Assembly (NCBI RefSeq): GCF_024749285.1
Contig: NZ_CP087196.1
Coordinates: 2,976,001-3,040,000, forward strand
Length of the DNA: 64,000 nt
Origin: Pseudomonas sp. B21-015
Lineage (GTDB): Bacteria; Pseudomonadota; Gammaproteobacteria; Pseudomonadales; Pseudomonadaceae
Direction of reading: 5' to 3'
Position 1 is the first letter of the stretch; each line of letters begins with the position of its first letter. Both the position numbers and the translations under genes were made by a program. The notes under the pieces were generated by a model. That model did no database searches, had not been told where the DNA came from, and saw only the letters and a program-made list of their open reading frames with translations. This document shows, in pieces, positions 52,763 through 61,828 of this stretch.

Positions 52763-53680
52763 ATGATGCTGAAGACTGCCATCGTCGAGATTGGTAAGAA
52801 GTACAAGGTTTATACCGAGCACTATCTCAACACCGCCGCTGACAAGACCATCATTCTGGTCAATGGCTCGTTGGCAACGACCGCATCCTTCGCGCAAACG
52901 GTGCGCTACCTGCGGCCACGCTTCAATGTGGTCCTCTACGATCAGCCCTACGCCGGTCAGTCGAAACAACACAACCTGCATGACCAGCCGATCCGCAAGG
53001 AAGACGAGGCTGAAATACTGCTGGAGTTGATCGAGCATTTTTGTGCACAGCATGTGCTGTCCTTTTCCTGGGGCGGGGCGGCGACCCTGGTGGCACTGGC
53101 TCAGCGGCCGCGCCTAATCGAAAAGGCAGTGATCAGTTCATTCGCCGCGCGGATCAACACGCCGATGCGTGATTATCTGGAGAGCGGGCGGGACTTTCTC
53201 CAGGCGTGCGATCGTCGCAATGTCGGGCGTTTGATCAACAGCACGATCGGCAAGCACCTGCCGTCACTGTTCAAGCGTTTCAATGAACGCCATGTCATCA
53301 GCCTGGACGAACACGAATACCGGCAAATGCATTTTCACGTCAATGAGGTGCTGACCCAGGACACTCACTGCTACGTTTCCTGTGCCGACGCCATCGAAAT
53401 CCCGCTGCTGTTTATCAACGGCGAACGGGATGAGTACACCTCGGTGGAAGATGCCCGTCTTTTTGCAGCTCATTCCCGTCAGGCTCAGTTTCAGACCATC
53501 AAGAACGCCGGGCATTTCCTCGATATGGAACACCCGACGGCCTGGCATGACACCCAGCAAGCCTTGCTGGGCTTTCTGCAGCCGGCCTCCAAGGTGCCGA
53601 GCCAGCCCCGTGACTTGGCTTTCAGTAGCAAATCGTCAGTGATTCCGCCTCTTCGGTCAGCTAGCTGGGTGCGGCTTTAA
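52763..53680 (+). CDS. phaG: PhaG: (R)-3-hydroxyacyl-ACP thioesterase/transacylase for PHA precursors
   Basis: 305 residues of the alpha/beta-hydrolase fold. It agrees closely with PhaG of P. putida from my memory (KTIILVNGSLATTASFAQTV, LYDQPYAGQSK, SFSWGGAATLVAL, IGKHLPSLFKRFNERHV). The nucleophile Ser lies in SFSWGG and the late His in NAGHFLDMEHP. It links fatty-acid synthesis to medium-chain polyhydroxyalkanoate. RhlA is a relative, but no rhlB is nearby. The 3' end overlaps the convergent response-regulator gene by 24 bp. Confidence 0.9.
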   Translation: MMLKTAIVEIGKKYKVYTEHYLNTAADKTIILVNGSLATTASFAQTVRYLRPRFNVVLYDQPYAGQSKQHNLHDQPIRKEDEAEILLELIEHFCAQHVLSFSWGGAATLVALAQRPRLIEKAVISSFAARINTPMRDYLESGRDFLQACDRRNVGRLINSTIGKHLPSLFKRFNERHVISLDEHEYRQMHFHVNEVLTQDTHCYVSCADAIEIPLLFINGERDEYTSVEDARLFAAHSRQAQFQTIKNAGHFLDMEHPTAWHDTQQALLGFLQPASKVPSQPRDLAFSSKSSVIPPLRSASWVRL

Positions 53681-54121
53681 CTGGCGCAGCAACTCGATCT
53701 GATCCGCCGGGACCCGCGTGCGCAGGGCTTTATACAATGCGCGGGTTTCAAGCAGGTTCCAGACCCGCAGCATGGTTTCCAGGGCGTCCAGTGGCTTGCT
53801 GATGAAGTCCTTGGCGCCGAGCGCCAGTGCGCGCAGGCGGGTATCTCGGGTGGCGTCGGCGGTGAGCACGAGGATCGGCAGGTATTCGCCGGCCGGGATG
53901 CGCCGGTTGAGCTGTTCAAGTACGGCGAAGCCGTCGAACTCCGGCATGTGCAGGTCGAGAATGACCAGGTCAGGCTCGAAGCCGTTGAACAGGTCCAGAG
54001 TTCGCAGTGGCTGGGTGCTGCTCAGTACGTTGCTCAGCCCCTCGCGGACAAGCAGCTGCTCCATCAAATCGAGATTGGGCCGTTGGTCGTCGATGATCAG
54101 AATGCGCAGGTCGGTGTTCAC
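53657..54121 (-). CDS. Single-domain response regulator, last gene of a signalling operon
   Basis: 154 residues with one receiver domain: acidic IDDQRPN near residue 10, phospho-Asp in DLVILDLHMPEFDG near 55, Thr in ILVLTADATRD and Lys in FISKPLDALE. A C-terminal helical tail of about 25 residues follows. It overlaps the hybrid kinase gene by 4 bp and is its likely phosphotransfer partner. Confidence 0.88.
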   Translation of the reverse strand: MNTDLRILIIDDQRPNLDLMEQLLVREGLSNVLSSTQPLRTLDLFNGFEPDLVILDLHMPEFDGFAVLEQLNRRIPAGEYLPILVLTADATRDTRLRALALGAKDFISKPLDALETMLRVWNLLETRALYKALRTRVPADQIELLRQLKPHPAS

Positions 54122-56445
54122 ACGGGCTCCGGTAGGTGCTGGTCAAGATGGGCGAGGAATGAAGGAATGTGAATCGGCTTGGTCAGCACCGCGGTCGCTC
54201 CCGCCTCGAGCAAGGCCAGGTGAGTGAGGTCGCTGGCATCGGCGGTGATCATCAGCACTGGAATGGCACGGGTGATGGAGAACTGACGCAAGCGTTGCAG
54301 AACGTTGAAACCATCCAGGTCCGGGAGTGCCACGTCCAGCAGAATCAGTTGCGGTGCATGTTGACGGGCCAGGTCCAGGCCCATTTGCCCTTGCATGCTT
54401 GAGAGTAACTGGATGTGCGGTCGCCGTTGCAACAGGGTTTCGATCAGGGCCAGGCTCGACAGATTGTCTTCGATGCACAGCACTTTGCCCAGGTAATCGG
54501 GGGCAGCGCGGGCGGAAGTGGCCGTAGGGGCGCTGATTCGTGCAGTCGCGGGCTCAGTGGCTGGCTGCAGGCGCACGAAGGGCAGCTCCAGGGTGAAACT
54601 GGAGCCTTCGCCGGGCCGGCTTTTGACCGTCAGGCTACCGTTCATCATTTCCACCAGACTCTTGCTCAAGGCCAGGCCCAGACCGGTGCCTTCCACGTTT
54701 GGATCGGACTCCAGGCGCTCGAACGGTTTGAACAGTTGATCCTGTCGATCGGCCGCAATGCCCTTGCCGGTATCGCAGACCGACACGGCAATTCGTTGTT
54801 GAAGAACCTTGACCTCAATGTGCACCCGACCCTGGGGCCGGTTGTATTTGATGGCGTTGGACAATAGGTTGAGCAACACCTGAACCAGGCGTTGCCGATC
54901 GGCGACGATCCCGCTGTCGGCGGTTAGCATCGGCAGTTCACTCAGATGGACGCCGGCGTCGCAGGCCATGGGGGAAACCAGCGTCAGGGCTTCTTGCAGC
55001 ACCACCGCCAGGGGCACGGATTCAACATTCAGTGGCAGGCGCCCGGCCTCGATCTTGGCGATGTCCAGCACTTCGTTGATCAGGGTCAGCAGGTGTTTTC
55101 CGGCCCGCAGGATGTGACCGATCTGCGCTCGTTGCCCCTTGGGTGAATCCATCTCCAGCAGTTGCGCGAAGCCGAGAATGGAGTTGAGGGGGGTACGCAG
55201 TTCGTGACTCATGCGCGACAGAAACTCGCTTTTGGCGCGGCTGGCGCGCTCCGCCTCTTCCCGTGCGGTGCTCAGCGCGATCTCGGCCGCACGGCGGTCG
55301 GTGATGTCGCGGGTAATCTTGGAGAATCCACGCAAGGCACCACTGCTGTCGTATTGCGCGGTAATCACCACGCTGGCCCAGAAGCGGCTGCCATCCTTGC
55401 GGCAACGCCAGGCCTCTTCCATGTAATGGCCATTGCGAGTGGCCTCGCGCAGCGCCATGTCGGGATGCTGCGGGCACTCTTGCGGCAGATAAAACATCGA
55501 GAAATGCTGGCCGACGATCTCCTGTTCCGTATAGCCCTTGATCCGTTGGGCGCCCGCATTCCAGCTGGTCACGAAACCTTGTGTATCGAGGGCGAAAATA
55601 CCGTAGTCCTTCACCCCGTCGATGATCAACCGCAAGCGTTCTTCATTGTCGCGTATTGCCCGTTCACGTTCGGCCAGCAACAGCCCGGCTTCGACCAGAC
55701 GCGTACCCAATTGACCAATTTCATCGTTCTCCGGAGGTTGTGGCAGCAACGGCTGACCGAGTGCCAGCCGTTGTGCGTTGCCCTGAACCTGCTGCACCCG
55801 GGCGACGATGCCCTTGGACAGGAACAGCACCGCCACAATGGCACCAAACAGCCCGCAAACGGCAGCCAGCAGGGTGGAGAACAACAGGCGTTGTCGAGTG
55901 GAGGCCGCTGCTGCGGTGCGTTCGGCCAGCAGGGTGTCCTCGAGGGTGCGCATGGCGCTGATGCGTTCGCGTAACTCGTCGAGGATGTGCTTGTTGCTGA
56001 TCAGGATGGTGGTGATCGACTCAGGAGTAGCGTTGCGATCATCCAGCAGTTCTACCAGGCCCTCGACCTTGGTTTCGATCAGCGGCGTGATCGCTTCCAG
56101 ATGCTTGCGCACCCGCTCATCGCGAACGTTGCTGTCCAGTCGCTGCAAGGCCGATTCGATCAAGGGTCTGGCTTGCCGATAACCCGGCAGGAAATCCTCG
56201 CGGCGCGTCAGCAGATAGCCGCGCACGCTGGCGGCGGCCTCGGCGAGCAAGGTATGTACGGTCTGGATATCACCCTGTACCAGCAGCACGCGGCGCACGT
56301 CTTCCTCCGCGCGAGCCGTCTGGCGCTCGGTGGTGTAGATCAGCACCAGCGAGAGCAACAGAATCACCAACGGCAGGGAAATCACCACGAGGGCTTTGCC
56401 GCGTAACGGCAGATCGGCCCAGCGGCGGGCGTTTGACGCTTTCAT
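54118..56445 (-). CDS. Hybrid sensor histidine kinase (CHASE3-HAMP-PAS-HisKA-HATPase-REC)
   Basis: 775 residues: membrane segment near 17-36, periplasmic CHASE3-like helices (DIQTVHTLLAEAAASVRGYLLTRR), second membrane segment near 190-210, HAMP, PAS domain at about 270-380 (GIFALDTQGFVTSWNAGAQRIKGY with a PAC tail), HisKA with SRMSHELRTPLNSILG, HATPase_c (NLLSNAIKYNRP, DTGKGI, GTGLGLALSKSL) and a C-terminal receiver with Asp in LILLDVALPDLDG. It is third in a four-gene operon. Confidence 0.92.
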   Translation of the reverse strand: MKASNARRWADLPLRGKALVVISLPLVILLLSLVLIYTTERQTARAEEDVRRVLLVQGDIQTVHTLLAEAAASVRGYLLTRREDFLPGYRQARPLIESALQRLDSNVRDERVRKHLEAITPLIETKVEGLVELLDDRNATPESITTILISNKHILDELRERISAMRTLEDTLLAERTAAAASTRQRLLFSTLLAAVCGLFGAIVAVLFLSKGIVARVQQVQGNAQRLALGQPLLPQPPENDEIGQLGTRLVEAGLLLAERERAIRDNEERLRLIIDGVKDYGIFALDTQGFVTSWNAGAQRIKGYTEQEIVGQHFSMFYLPQECPQHPDMALREATRNGHYMEEAWRCRKDGSRFWASVVITAQYDSSGALRGFSKITRDITDRRAAEIALSTAREEAERASRAKSEFLSRMSHELRTPLNSILGFAQLLEMDSPKGQRAQIGHILRAGKHLLTLINEVLDIAKIEAGRLPLNVESVPLAVVLQEALTLVSPMACDAGVHLSELPMLTADSGIVADRQRLVQVLLNLLSNAIKYNRPQGRVHIEVKVLQQRIAVSVCDTGKGIAADRQDQLFKPFERLESDPNVEGTGLGLALSKSLVEMMNGSLTVKSRPGEGSSFTLELPFVRLQPATEPATARISAPTATSARAAPDYLGKVLCIEDNLSSLALIETLLQRRPHIQLLSSMQGQMGLDLARQHAPQLILLDVALPDLDGFNVLQRLRQFSITRAIPVLMITADASDLTHLALLEAGATAVLTKPIHIPSFLAHLDQHLPEPV

Positions 56446-57092
56446 GACTGGGTCACCAGGCCCAGAGCAATGCCACGCACAGCGGCCTGGGTGCGGTCGG
56501 CGGCGCCGAGTTTGCCAATGACCCGTTCCACGTGGGCTTTGGCCGTGCCGGTGGTGATGCCGAGTTCTTCGCCGATTTCACGGTTGCTCATGCCGTTGGC
56601 CACCAACCCCAGTACCTGGCGCTCCCGCGGGGTCAGGGCATCGGAGGCCACGCCGCTGGCATTGCGCTCGGTCATGCGGCGCAGCAATTGGGCACTGACT
56701 GAGCTGTTGAGGGCTTGCTCGCCGGCGGCGACACGTTGCAACGCGTCGATCACCTCGAGGCGGCTGGCATCCTTGAGCAGATAGCCCACGGCGCCGGCGT
56801 GCATGGCGGCTTCAAGGTGGTCGGGGCTGTCGTCCATGGTGAACATCATCACTTTCAGGGCCGGCAGGCGCTCTTGAAGCATGCGTGCCGCGCCCAGCCC
56901 GTTGAGCACCGGCATGCGGATGTCGAGGATGACGATGTCGGGTAAAAGACGCTCACACAGGTCCAGCGCTTCCTGGCCATTGCAGGCCTGGCCGACCACT
57001 TCGAATTGCGTCAGGCCGGCCAGCAACGAGACAAAGCCGGTGCGCGTGACTTCATGATCGTCCGCGACCACCAGTCGTATAACGTGAGTCAT
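56442..57092 (-). CDS. NarL/LuxR-family response regulator
   Basis: 216 residues: receiver (VVADDHEVTR, phospho-Asp in DIVILDIRMPVLNG, Lys in YLLKDAS) and a LuxR-type helix-turn-helix (LTPRERQVLGLVANGMSNREIGEELGI… VIGKL). Partner of the GAF kinase encoded just upstream, which it overlaps by 4 bp. Confidence 0.92.
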   Translation of the reverse strand: MTHVIRLVVADDHEVTRTGFVSLLAGLTQFEVVGQACNGQEALDLCERLLPDIVILDIRMPVLNGLGAARMLQERLPALKVMMFTMDDSPDHLEAAMHAGAVGYLLKDASRLEVIDALQRVAAGEQALNSSVSAQLLRRMTERNASGVASDALTPRERQVLGLVANGMSNREIGEELGITTGTAKAHVERVIGKLGAADRTQAAVRGIALGLVTQS

Positions 57093-58318
57093 TGAGGGGG
57101 TCCATTCAGGCCAGAAGGGACGGTGGCGCGCAGTTGCGTTCCGCCGTGCGCATGGCTGATGCAGGTGAAATCACCGCCCAGCAGGCTCGCGCGTTCCTGC
57201 ATCGCGGCAAGCCCCAGGTGCCGGGCGCCGCAGGTGTCGAGGGGTTGTTCCATGGCAAAGCCCTGGCCGTTATCGTCCACCCGCAGCGAGGCCTGGCCTT
57301 CGTGCAGCTCCAGCGCCAGCACGACGTGGCTGGCCTGCGCGTGTTTGAGAATGTTGTTGATACCTTCCTGGGCAATCCTGAACAGGGCGATCTCCACCTG
57401 GCTGGGCAAGCGTGCTTCGCAACGCGCATTCCAGCTGACTTTGATCCCGGCTTCGCGCAGGCGATCGGCCTCTTTGTCGACCGCCTTCAGCAAGCCAAAA
57501 TCGTCGAGCACCGTCGGGCGCAGGCCGCTGATCAATTGCCGGCCTTCACCCACGCAATGTTGGGCCAAAGCAAGAATCGTTTGTAAGTCCGCGCCGAGTT
57601 CGTCGGGCAGTGACGGGCAGCGGCCGGCAAAACCTTGCAGGCGCTGATGCAGCCCGGCAAGGGTTTGTGCCAGGCCGTCGTGCAGGTCGTAGGCCATGCG
57701 TTTGCGTTCGTCTTCCTGTGCTCTGAACAGCCTGTGGACCAGATCGGACATGGTGCGTTTGCGCGCCACCAGTGCGTCCAGCAAGCGCTTGTTTTCCAGG
57801 TGCGCGGCCAGCAGGGTGGCGAGTAATTGCAGGGATTCGAGGTCTTCGGTGTCCGGTGCACTGATGCTGACGCTGTTGGCCAGCACCAGCGCACCGAAGG
57901 CCGTGCCATCACCGCCGCGCAAAGGCACCCGCAGCACATTGGGCAGGACCGCGCTCGGCTGCTCCTGCCATTGGGGGGTGCTCATCGCGGTATCGGCGAG
58001 GCGCGCGAGATTGTCTAAACGCTCGCGGCTGCCTTGACTGGCGGTGGTCCTGACTTGCGCATCCACGTCCCATTCCAGCAGCAGCGCGTGGTCCATCGCC
58101 AGGAAGGCACAGGCCCGTTGCAGCACGCGTTGGCGCATGGCCTCGGGAGCCAGTTGGGTCAGTTCCTGGCCGGTATCCACCAGCAGCCGCAGCCGCGCGG
58201 CGCGACTTTGCGACTGCCGATACTGGGTACGAATGGCCAGGGCGCTACCGGGGTCATGATCAGGGTTTTGCATGGGCAGGTTCCGGCGCGGGCACGCCCG
58301 TTCGGGCAGGGGCGTCAT
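57089..58318 (-). CDS. Cytoplasmic GAF-domain sensor kinase of the NarX/HisKA_3 type
   Basis: 409 residues with no membrane segment: a GAF domain (about 45-190), HisKA_3 with phospho-acceptor His in DERKRMAYDLHDGLAQTLAG near 220, and HATPase_c (QEGINNILKHAQASHV, DDNGQGF, GLAAMQERASLLGG). First gene of the four-gene signalling operon. The N-terminus could start at ATG 58273 instead of 58318. The sensed signal is unknown; GAF suggests an intracellular small molecule or redox input. Confidence 0.9.
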   Translation of the reverse strand: MTPLPERACPRRNLPMQNPDHDPGSALAIRTQYRQSQSRAARLRLLVDTGQELTQLAPEAMRQRVLQRACAFLAMDHALLLEWDVDAQVRTTASQGSRERLDNLARLADTAMSTPQWQEQPSAVLPNVLRVPLRGGDGTAFGALVLANSVSISAPDTEDLESLQLLATLLAAHLENKRLLDALVARKRTMSDLVHRLFRAQEDERKRMAYDLHDGLAQTLAGLHQRLQGFAGRCPSLPDELGADLQTILALAQHCVGEGRQLISGLRPTVLDDFGLLKAVDKEADRLREAGIKVSWNARCEARLPSQVEIALFRIAQEGINNILKHAQASHVVLALELHEGQASLRVDDNGQGFAMEQPLDTCGARHLGLAAMQERASLLGGDFTCISHAHGGTQLRATVPSGLNGPPQ

Positions 58319-58443
58319 TAAACCTTGTTAACGGGGCAGGGCGCTATCTGCCGAATGGCATAGGCAAATGGCTCCGGTTGGCCGATGGCGGGCGGCGTTC
58401 CGGACGGCACAGTGAGCCCATCGACCACCATTGGAATAGCGCA

Positions 58444-58962
58444 ATGACATTCAAGACCTCAACCATCGCCCTGTTGTTCGCCCTGACCGCCCCGCTGGTT
58501 CAGGCATTGGAAGCGGTGCCTTACGTTTACAGCAGCGTGGCGCAGCAACCCACCAACGTGAAGGATCGTGAAATCGCCGCCCTGTTTGACCATTGGAACA
58601 GCGCGTTGAAGAGCGGCAATGTTCAGAGCGTGGTCGACCTGTATGCGCCGAACGCCGTGCTGCAACCGACGGTTTCCAATCAGGTGCGCACCACGCCGGC
58701 ACAGATCAAGGACTACTTCGATCACTTCATGGCGCTCAAGCCGGTGGGCCAGATCAACTTCCGTGAGATCCGCCCATTGGGCGCCAACGTGGCCATGGAC
58801 AGTGGCGTCTACACCTTTACGTTGACCGAAGCCGATGGCAAGACTCGTCAGGTGCAGGCGCGCTACACCTTTGTCTATGAGCAGGTGGGCGGTCAGTGGA
58901 AGATTCTCAACCACCACTCTTCGGCGATGCCGCAAACGCAGGTGTTGCACGCAGGGAAATAA
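58444..58962 (+). CDS. Exported SnoaL-like (SgcJ/EcaC family) protein
   Basis: 172 residues with a signal peptide (TSTIALLFALTAPLVQA) and a DUF4440/SnoaL-like cone fold: EIAALFDHWNSALKSGNVQSVVDLYAPNAVLQPT and RYTFVYEQVGGQWKILNHHSSAMP. Such proteins bind small ligands or associate with kinases; no reaction assigned. It is divergent from the signalling operon and could be its target. ATG 58444 was chosen for the signal peptide. Confidence 0.78.
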   Translation: MTFKTSTIALLFALTAPLVQALEAVPYVYSSVAQQPTNVKDREIAALFDHWNSALKSGNVQSVVDLYAPNAVLQPTVSNQVRTTPAQIKDYFDHFMALKPVGQINFREIRPLGANVAMDSGVYTFTLTEADGKTRQVQARYTFVYEQVGGQWKILNHHSSAMPQTQVLHAGK

Positions 58963-58993
58963 AAAGAGGATGTGCAAGACTGACGGAGCCCAA

Positions 58994-59008
58994 TGCCAGT
59001 CAGTTAAG
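58994..59008. repeat. Copy of the dispersed TGCCAGTCAGTTAAG element
   Basis: Exact 15-bp match, followed by CACAAGCCCGCACAGG. Confidence 0.6.
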
Positions 59009-59038
59009 CACAAGCCCGCACAGGTTCCGCATCACCGA

Positions 59039-59064
59039 CACGGCCCACTTTGAAGTGGGCCGTG
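59039..59064. terminator. Bidirectional hairpin between convergent genes
   Basis: CACGGCCCACTT and AAGTGGGCCGTG form a perfect 12-bp stem with a 2-nt centre, 10 bp from the folD stop. No long T-run on either side. Confidence 0.6.
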
Positions 59065-59074
59065 TGCGTTGTGC

Positions 59075-60043
59075 TCAGTTCAACGCCAGGTCGTCCTCAG
59101 GCTGCTGACCGCGGGCCTGCGCCGCGCGTTGCAACCGGCTGGCAATCAGAGTGTTCTTCAGCAGATAGGCAATGGTCATCGGCCCGACGCCACCGGGCAC
59201 CGGGGTGATCGCACGGGCGACGGTACGGGCGCTGGCGTAGTCGACATCGCCCACCAGACGGTTGCCGGACTCGTCGGTAACTCGGTTAATGCCAACATCG
59301 ATCACCACCGCGCCGGGCTTGAGCCAACTGGCGTCGATCAACTCGGGCTGCCCCACCGCCGCGACCACGATATCCGCCAACCGACACAACGCCGGGGCAT
59401 CGACACTGCGCGAGTGCACCACGCTGACCGAACAGTTGGCCTGCAATAGCAAGGTCGCCATCGGCTTGCCGACAATGTTCGAACGACCGATGACCACCGC
59501 GTGCAAGCCGCTCAAGTCAGTACCGCAGGTTTCGTACAACAGGCGCATACAGCCGCTGGGCGTGCACGGGGTCAGAACCTCGATGCCTTGCACCAGCCCA
59601 CCGACGTTTTCCCGATGAAAACCGTCCACGTCCTTGATCGGGTCGATGGCATGAATCACTGCCTGCTCATCGATAGCGGCGGGCAAGGGCAGTTGCACCA
59701 GGATGCCGTTCACCGCGGGATCGGCATTGAGTTGTGCAATCAGTTCCAGGACCTGGACCTGGCTGGCGGTTTCCGGCAGGCGGTATTCAAGGGAGCGGAT
59801 GCCGACTTCCTTGGCGCGCAGCAGTTTATTGCGTACATACACGTGGCTGGCCGGGTCGTCGCCGACCAACAGGACCGCCAAGGCGGGATAGATCTGCTGG
59901 CCGGCCAGGGCCAGAACCTCTTCCCGGACCTCGTCGAGAACCTGGGCAGAGATGGCTTTGCCGTCGATATCGCGGGCAAATGCGGGGGTGCTGCTGATCA
60001 AAAGAGCCACCGTTGTCTTGATTGAAAGGGGTGAAGTGATCAC
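59075..60043 (-). CDS. folD: Bifunctional methylenetetrahydrofolate dehydrogenase/cyclohydrolase
   Basis: 322 residues. Catalytic Lys and Tyr lie in [18 protein letters not shown], folate-binding [14 protein letters not shown] and [16 protein letters not shown] near 130, NADP-binding [19 protein letters not shown] near 190 and the late VGINR…GDVDY and [16 protein letters not shown]. It converts methylene-THF to formyl-THF. The N-terminus is about 20-30 residues longer than usual for FolD if GTG 60043 is used; GTG 60010 (…[20 protein letters not shown]) is an alternative. Confidence 0.9.
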   Translation of the reverse strand: MITSPLSIKTTVALLISSTPAFARDIDGKAISAQVLDEVREEVLALAGQQIYPALAVLLVGDDPASHVYVRNKLLRAKEVGIRSLEYRLPETASQVQVLELIAQLNADPAVNGILVQLPLPAAIDEQAVIHAIDPIKDVDGFHRENVGGLVQGIEVLTPCTPSGCMRLLYETCGTDLSGLHAVVIGRSNIVGKPMATLLLQANCSVSVVHSRSVDAPALCRLADIVVAAVGQPELIDASWLKPGAVVIDVGINRVTDESGNRLVGDVDYASARTVARAITPVPGGVGPMTIAYLLKNTLIASRLQRAAQARGQQPEDDLALN

Positions 60044-60144
60044 CGCGTCTTCGCGCGCCGATGATCCATCAGAGACATGCAGGCAAGGGGGCTCAGATTA
60101 TCAGGTGAGGGCAGGCGAATACGACAAAAGATCACATTCTGCCG

Positions 60145-61116
60145 CTACAGGGATCGCATTTGATCCTCCTTGCGGGTCAAGATCAGACTCAACAGCACCG
60201 AAGTCAGAATGATCCCGCCAACAACGGCCAGCGACCATTCAACCGGCATGTGAAGCCACGGCATCAGCGTCATCTTGGCGCCAATGAACACCAGCACGAT
60301 CGCCAAACCGTATTTGAGCAGGTGGAAGCGGTCAGCCATGTCGGCCAGCAGGAAGTACAGGGCACGCAGGCCCATGATCGCGAAGATGTTCGACGTGAAT
60401 ACAATGAACGGATCGGTGGTGATGGCGAAGATCGCCGGGATGCTGTCGACCGCAAACATCAGGTCGCTGGCCTCGATCAGCACCAGCACCAGAAACATCG
60501 GCGTCGCCCAGTGCCGGCTGTCTTGCACCACAAAAAAACGCTCGCCATGAAACCCGTTGGTGACGCGCAGATGGCTGTGTATCCAGCGCAATAAGGGGTT
60601 TTTATCGAGGTCAGGCTGCTGATGGGCGAATACCAGCATCTTGATCCCGGTGATAATCAGGAACACACCGAACACATACAGCAGCCACGCGAACTGAGAC
60701 ACCAGCCACACACCGGCGAGAATCATCGCCCCACGCATCACGATTGCCCCGAGCACACCGTACAGCAACACTCGGCGCTGCAGCTCTGGCGGTACGGCGA
60801 AGTAGCCGAAAATCATCACGAAGATGAACATGTTGTCGATCGACAGCGACTGCTCGATCAGATAGCCCGTGAGGAATTCGAGGACTTTGCGCTGGGCGAT
60901 TTCGGGCCCGAACTCGCCATTCAAGTACCACCAGAGCAATCCCGCGAAGGTCAGCGTTAGCGCGCACCACGCAATCACCCAGCACGACGCCTCGCGCACC
61001 GATACCCGATGCGCCTTGCGCCCGCCGAAAACAAACAGATCCACAGCCAGCATGGCGATGACGAAGACAATGAAGGTGACCCACATCCAGAGTTCACCGA
61101 TGTTCAGGGGTTGCAT
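60145..61116 (-). CDS. TerC-family membrane protein (Alx/MntP-like)
   Basis: 323 residues with about eight membrane segments: FVIAMLAVDLFVFGGRKAHRV at the start, then acidic residues within membrane segments (IEQSLSIDNMFIFVMIFGYF, LIEASDLMFAVDSIPAIFAIT). This matches TerC/Alx proteins, which export manganese or other divalent metal and are linked to tellurite or alkaline stress. GGGAGAACGAC precedes the ATG. Confidence 0.88.
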   Translation of the reverse strand: MQPLNIGELWMWVTFIVFVIAMLAVDLFVFGGRKAHRVSVREASCWVIAWCALTLTFAGLLWWYLNGEFGPEIAQRKVLEFLTGYLIEQSLSIDNMFIFVMIFGYFAVPPELQRRVLLYGVLGAIVMRGAMILAGVWLVSQFAWLLYVFGVFLIITGIKMLVFAHQQPDLDKNPLLRWIHSHLRVTNGFHGERFFVVQDSRHWATPMFLVLVLIEASDLMFAVDSIPAIFAITTDPFIVFTSNIFAIMGLRALYFLLADMADRFHLLKYGLAIVLVFIGAKMTLMPWLHMPVEWSLAVVGGIILTSVLLSLILTRKEDQMRSL

Positions 61117-61601
61117 GTCGTTCTCCCTGTCTGGACTTGTTCTGGAGCCGACAGAGTCATGCTAGCGGGGAGATTGCCGCGAAGGAAAATCGAATATTCT
61201 TTATCAATAATTCGTTATTTACGAAGTGTCGCTGATAATTCTCAGCGCGATGCAGCTCTGCAGGCGGAAAAGTTGCAAGGCTGCTGGGGGCATGCCGGCT
61301 CCCATAATAGAAAACTGGCATTCCACAAAAGGCGTTCTTTTATCCTTCTTGCGAGCGGTTATTGACCGCTGCATGCACTTTTATAAAGCGCGATGCCATA
61401 AAAACGTGCACCCGCCGCGAGCCGTGCACCGAGTTTTCTCCTCTGCCAGTGTCCACATCCGCTGTTGCCGACGATCCACGCGACCACTTCTGAAAGACCG
61501 TCCTCTCCCGCCAGAACACGCCTATCCCAAGGTCGCCAAGCCTATTCGCCAATTGTTCAGTCGTGAGGTTTTCAGCGCGAGTGAAGTATCAAACGGCCGG
61601 C
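61117..61601. other. Divergent upstream region of terC and nirB
   Basis: 485 bp without a supportable gene. An AT-rich inverted repeat (CGAATATT…AATAATTCG, 61191-61214) lies on the terC side. Two TGCACC strings about 16 bp apart near 61408-61430 resemble NtrC half-sites but lie in the same orientation, so the match is weak. Confidence 0.5.
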
Positions 61602-61617
61602 TGGCACAAAGACTGCA
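61602..61617 (+). promoter_or_regulatory. Sigma-54 promoter of the nirB leader
   Basis: TGGCACAAAGACTGCA has a perfect -24 element, GG-N10-GC spacing (61603-61604 and 61615-61616) and a -12 element one base off. It predicts a transcript start near 61628, just before the first leader hairpin. Confidence 0.78.
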
Positions 61618-61630
61618 TTGATCACCTCAG

Positions 61631-61675
61631 GTCCATCGAAAACAGATGGACAGCCCACTCGATCAACGAGGATCG
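61631..61675 (+). promoter_or_regulatory. Tandem leader hairpins, candidate ANTAR (NasT) target
   Basis: Hairpin 1: GTCCATC/GATGGAC around GAAAACA (61631-61651). Hairpin 2: CGATC/GATCG around the hexaloop AACGAG (61660-61675), with A at position 1 and G at position 4 as ANTAR proteins require. Hairpin 1 has a 7-nt loop and does not fit that rule, so the match is partial. Confidence 0.55.
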
Positions 61676-61754
61676 ACCGGCCGAGCAGGTCGTGGGCAAC
61701 ATCGGTGGATCAGGCGAAGGCGCCAGGTCGAACACCGCGAAGAACAGGCAAAGA

Positions 61755-61789
61755 CGCCTGAAACCGAGAGGTTTCAGGCGTTTTTTTTT
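61755..61789 (+). terminator. Strong intrinsic terminator in the nirB leader
   Basis: CGCCTGAAACC and GGTTTCAGGCG form an 11-bp perfect stem with a GAGA loop, followed by nine T. It lies 40 bp before the nirB start and would stop transcription unless an antiterminator (NasT type) acts. Confidence 0.85.
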
Positions 61790-61828
61790 GCTTTTTTAAC
61801 CGTGATTGGCTTTGGCTGGGTGCTTACT

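Noticed and set aside
52763..53680. RhlA (rhamnolipid precursor synthase) as identity of the hydrolase
   Set aside because: Sequence agrees better with PhaG and no rhlB or rhlR/I genes are present.
61409..61430. NtrC binding site upstream of the nirB sigma-54 promoter
   Set aside because: Two TGCACC strings are in direct rather than inverted orientation; kept only as a weak remark.
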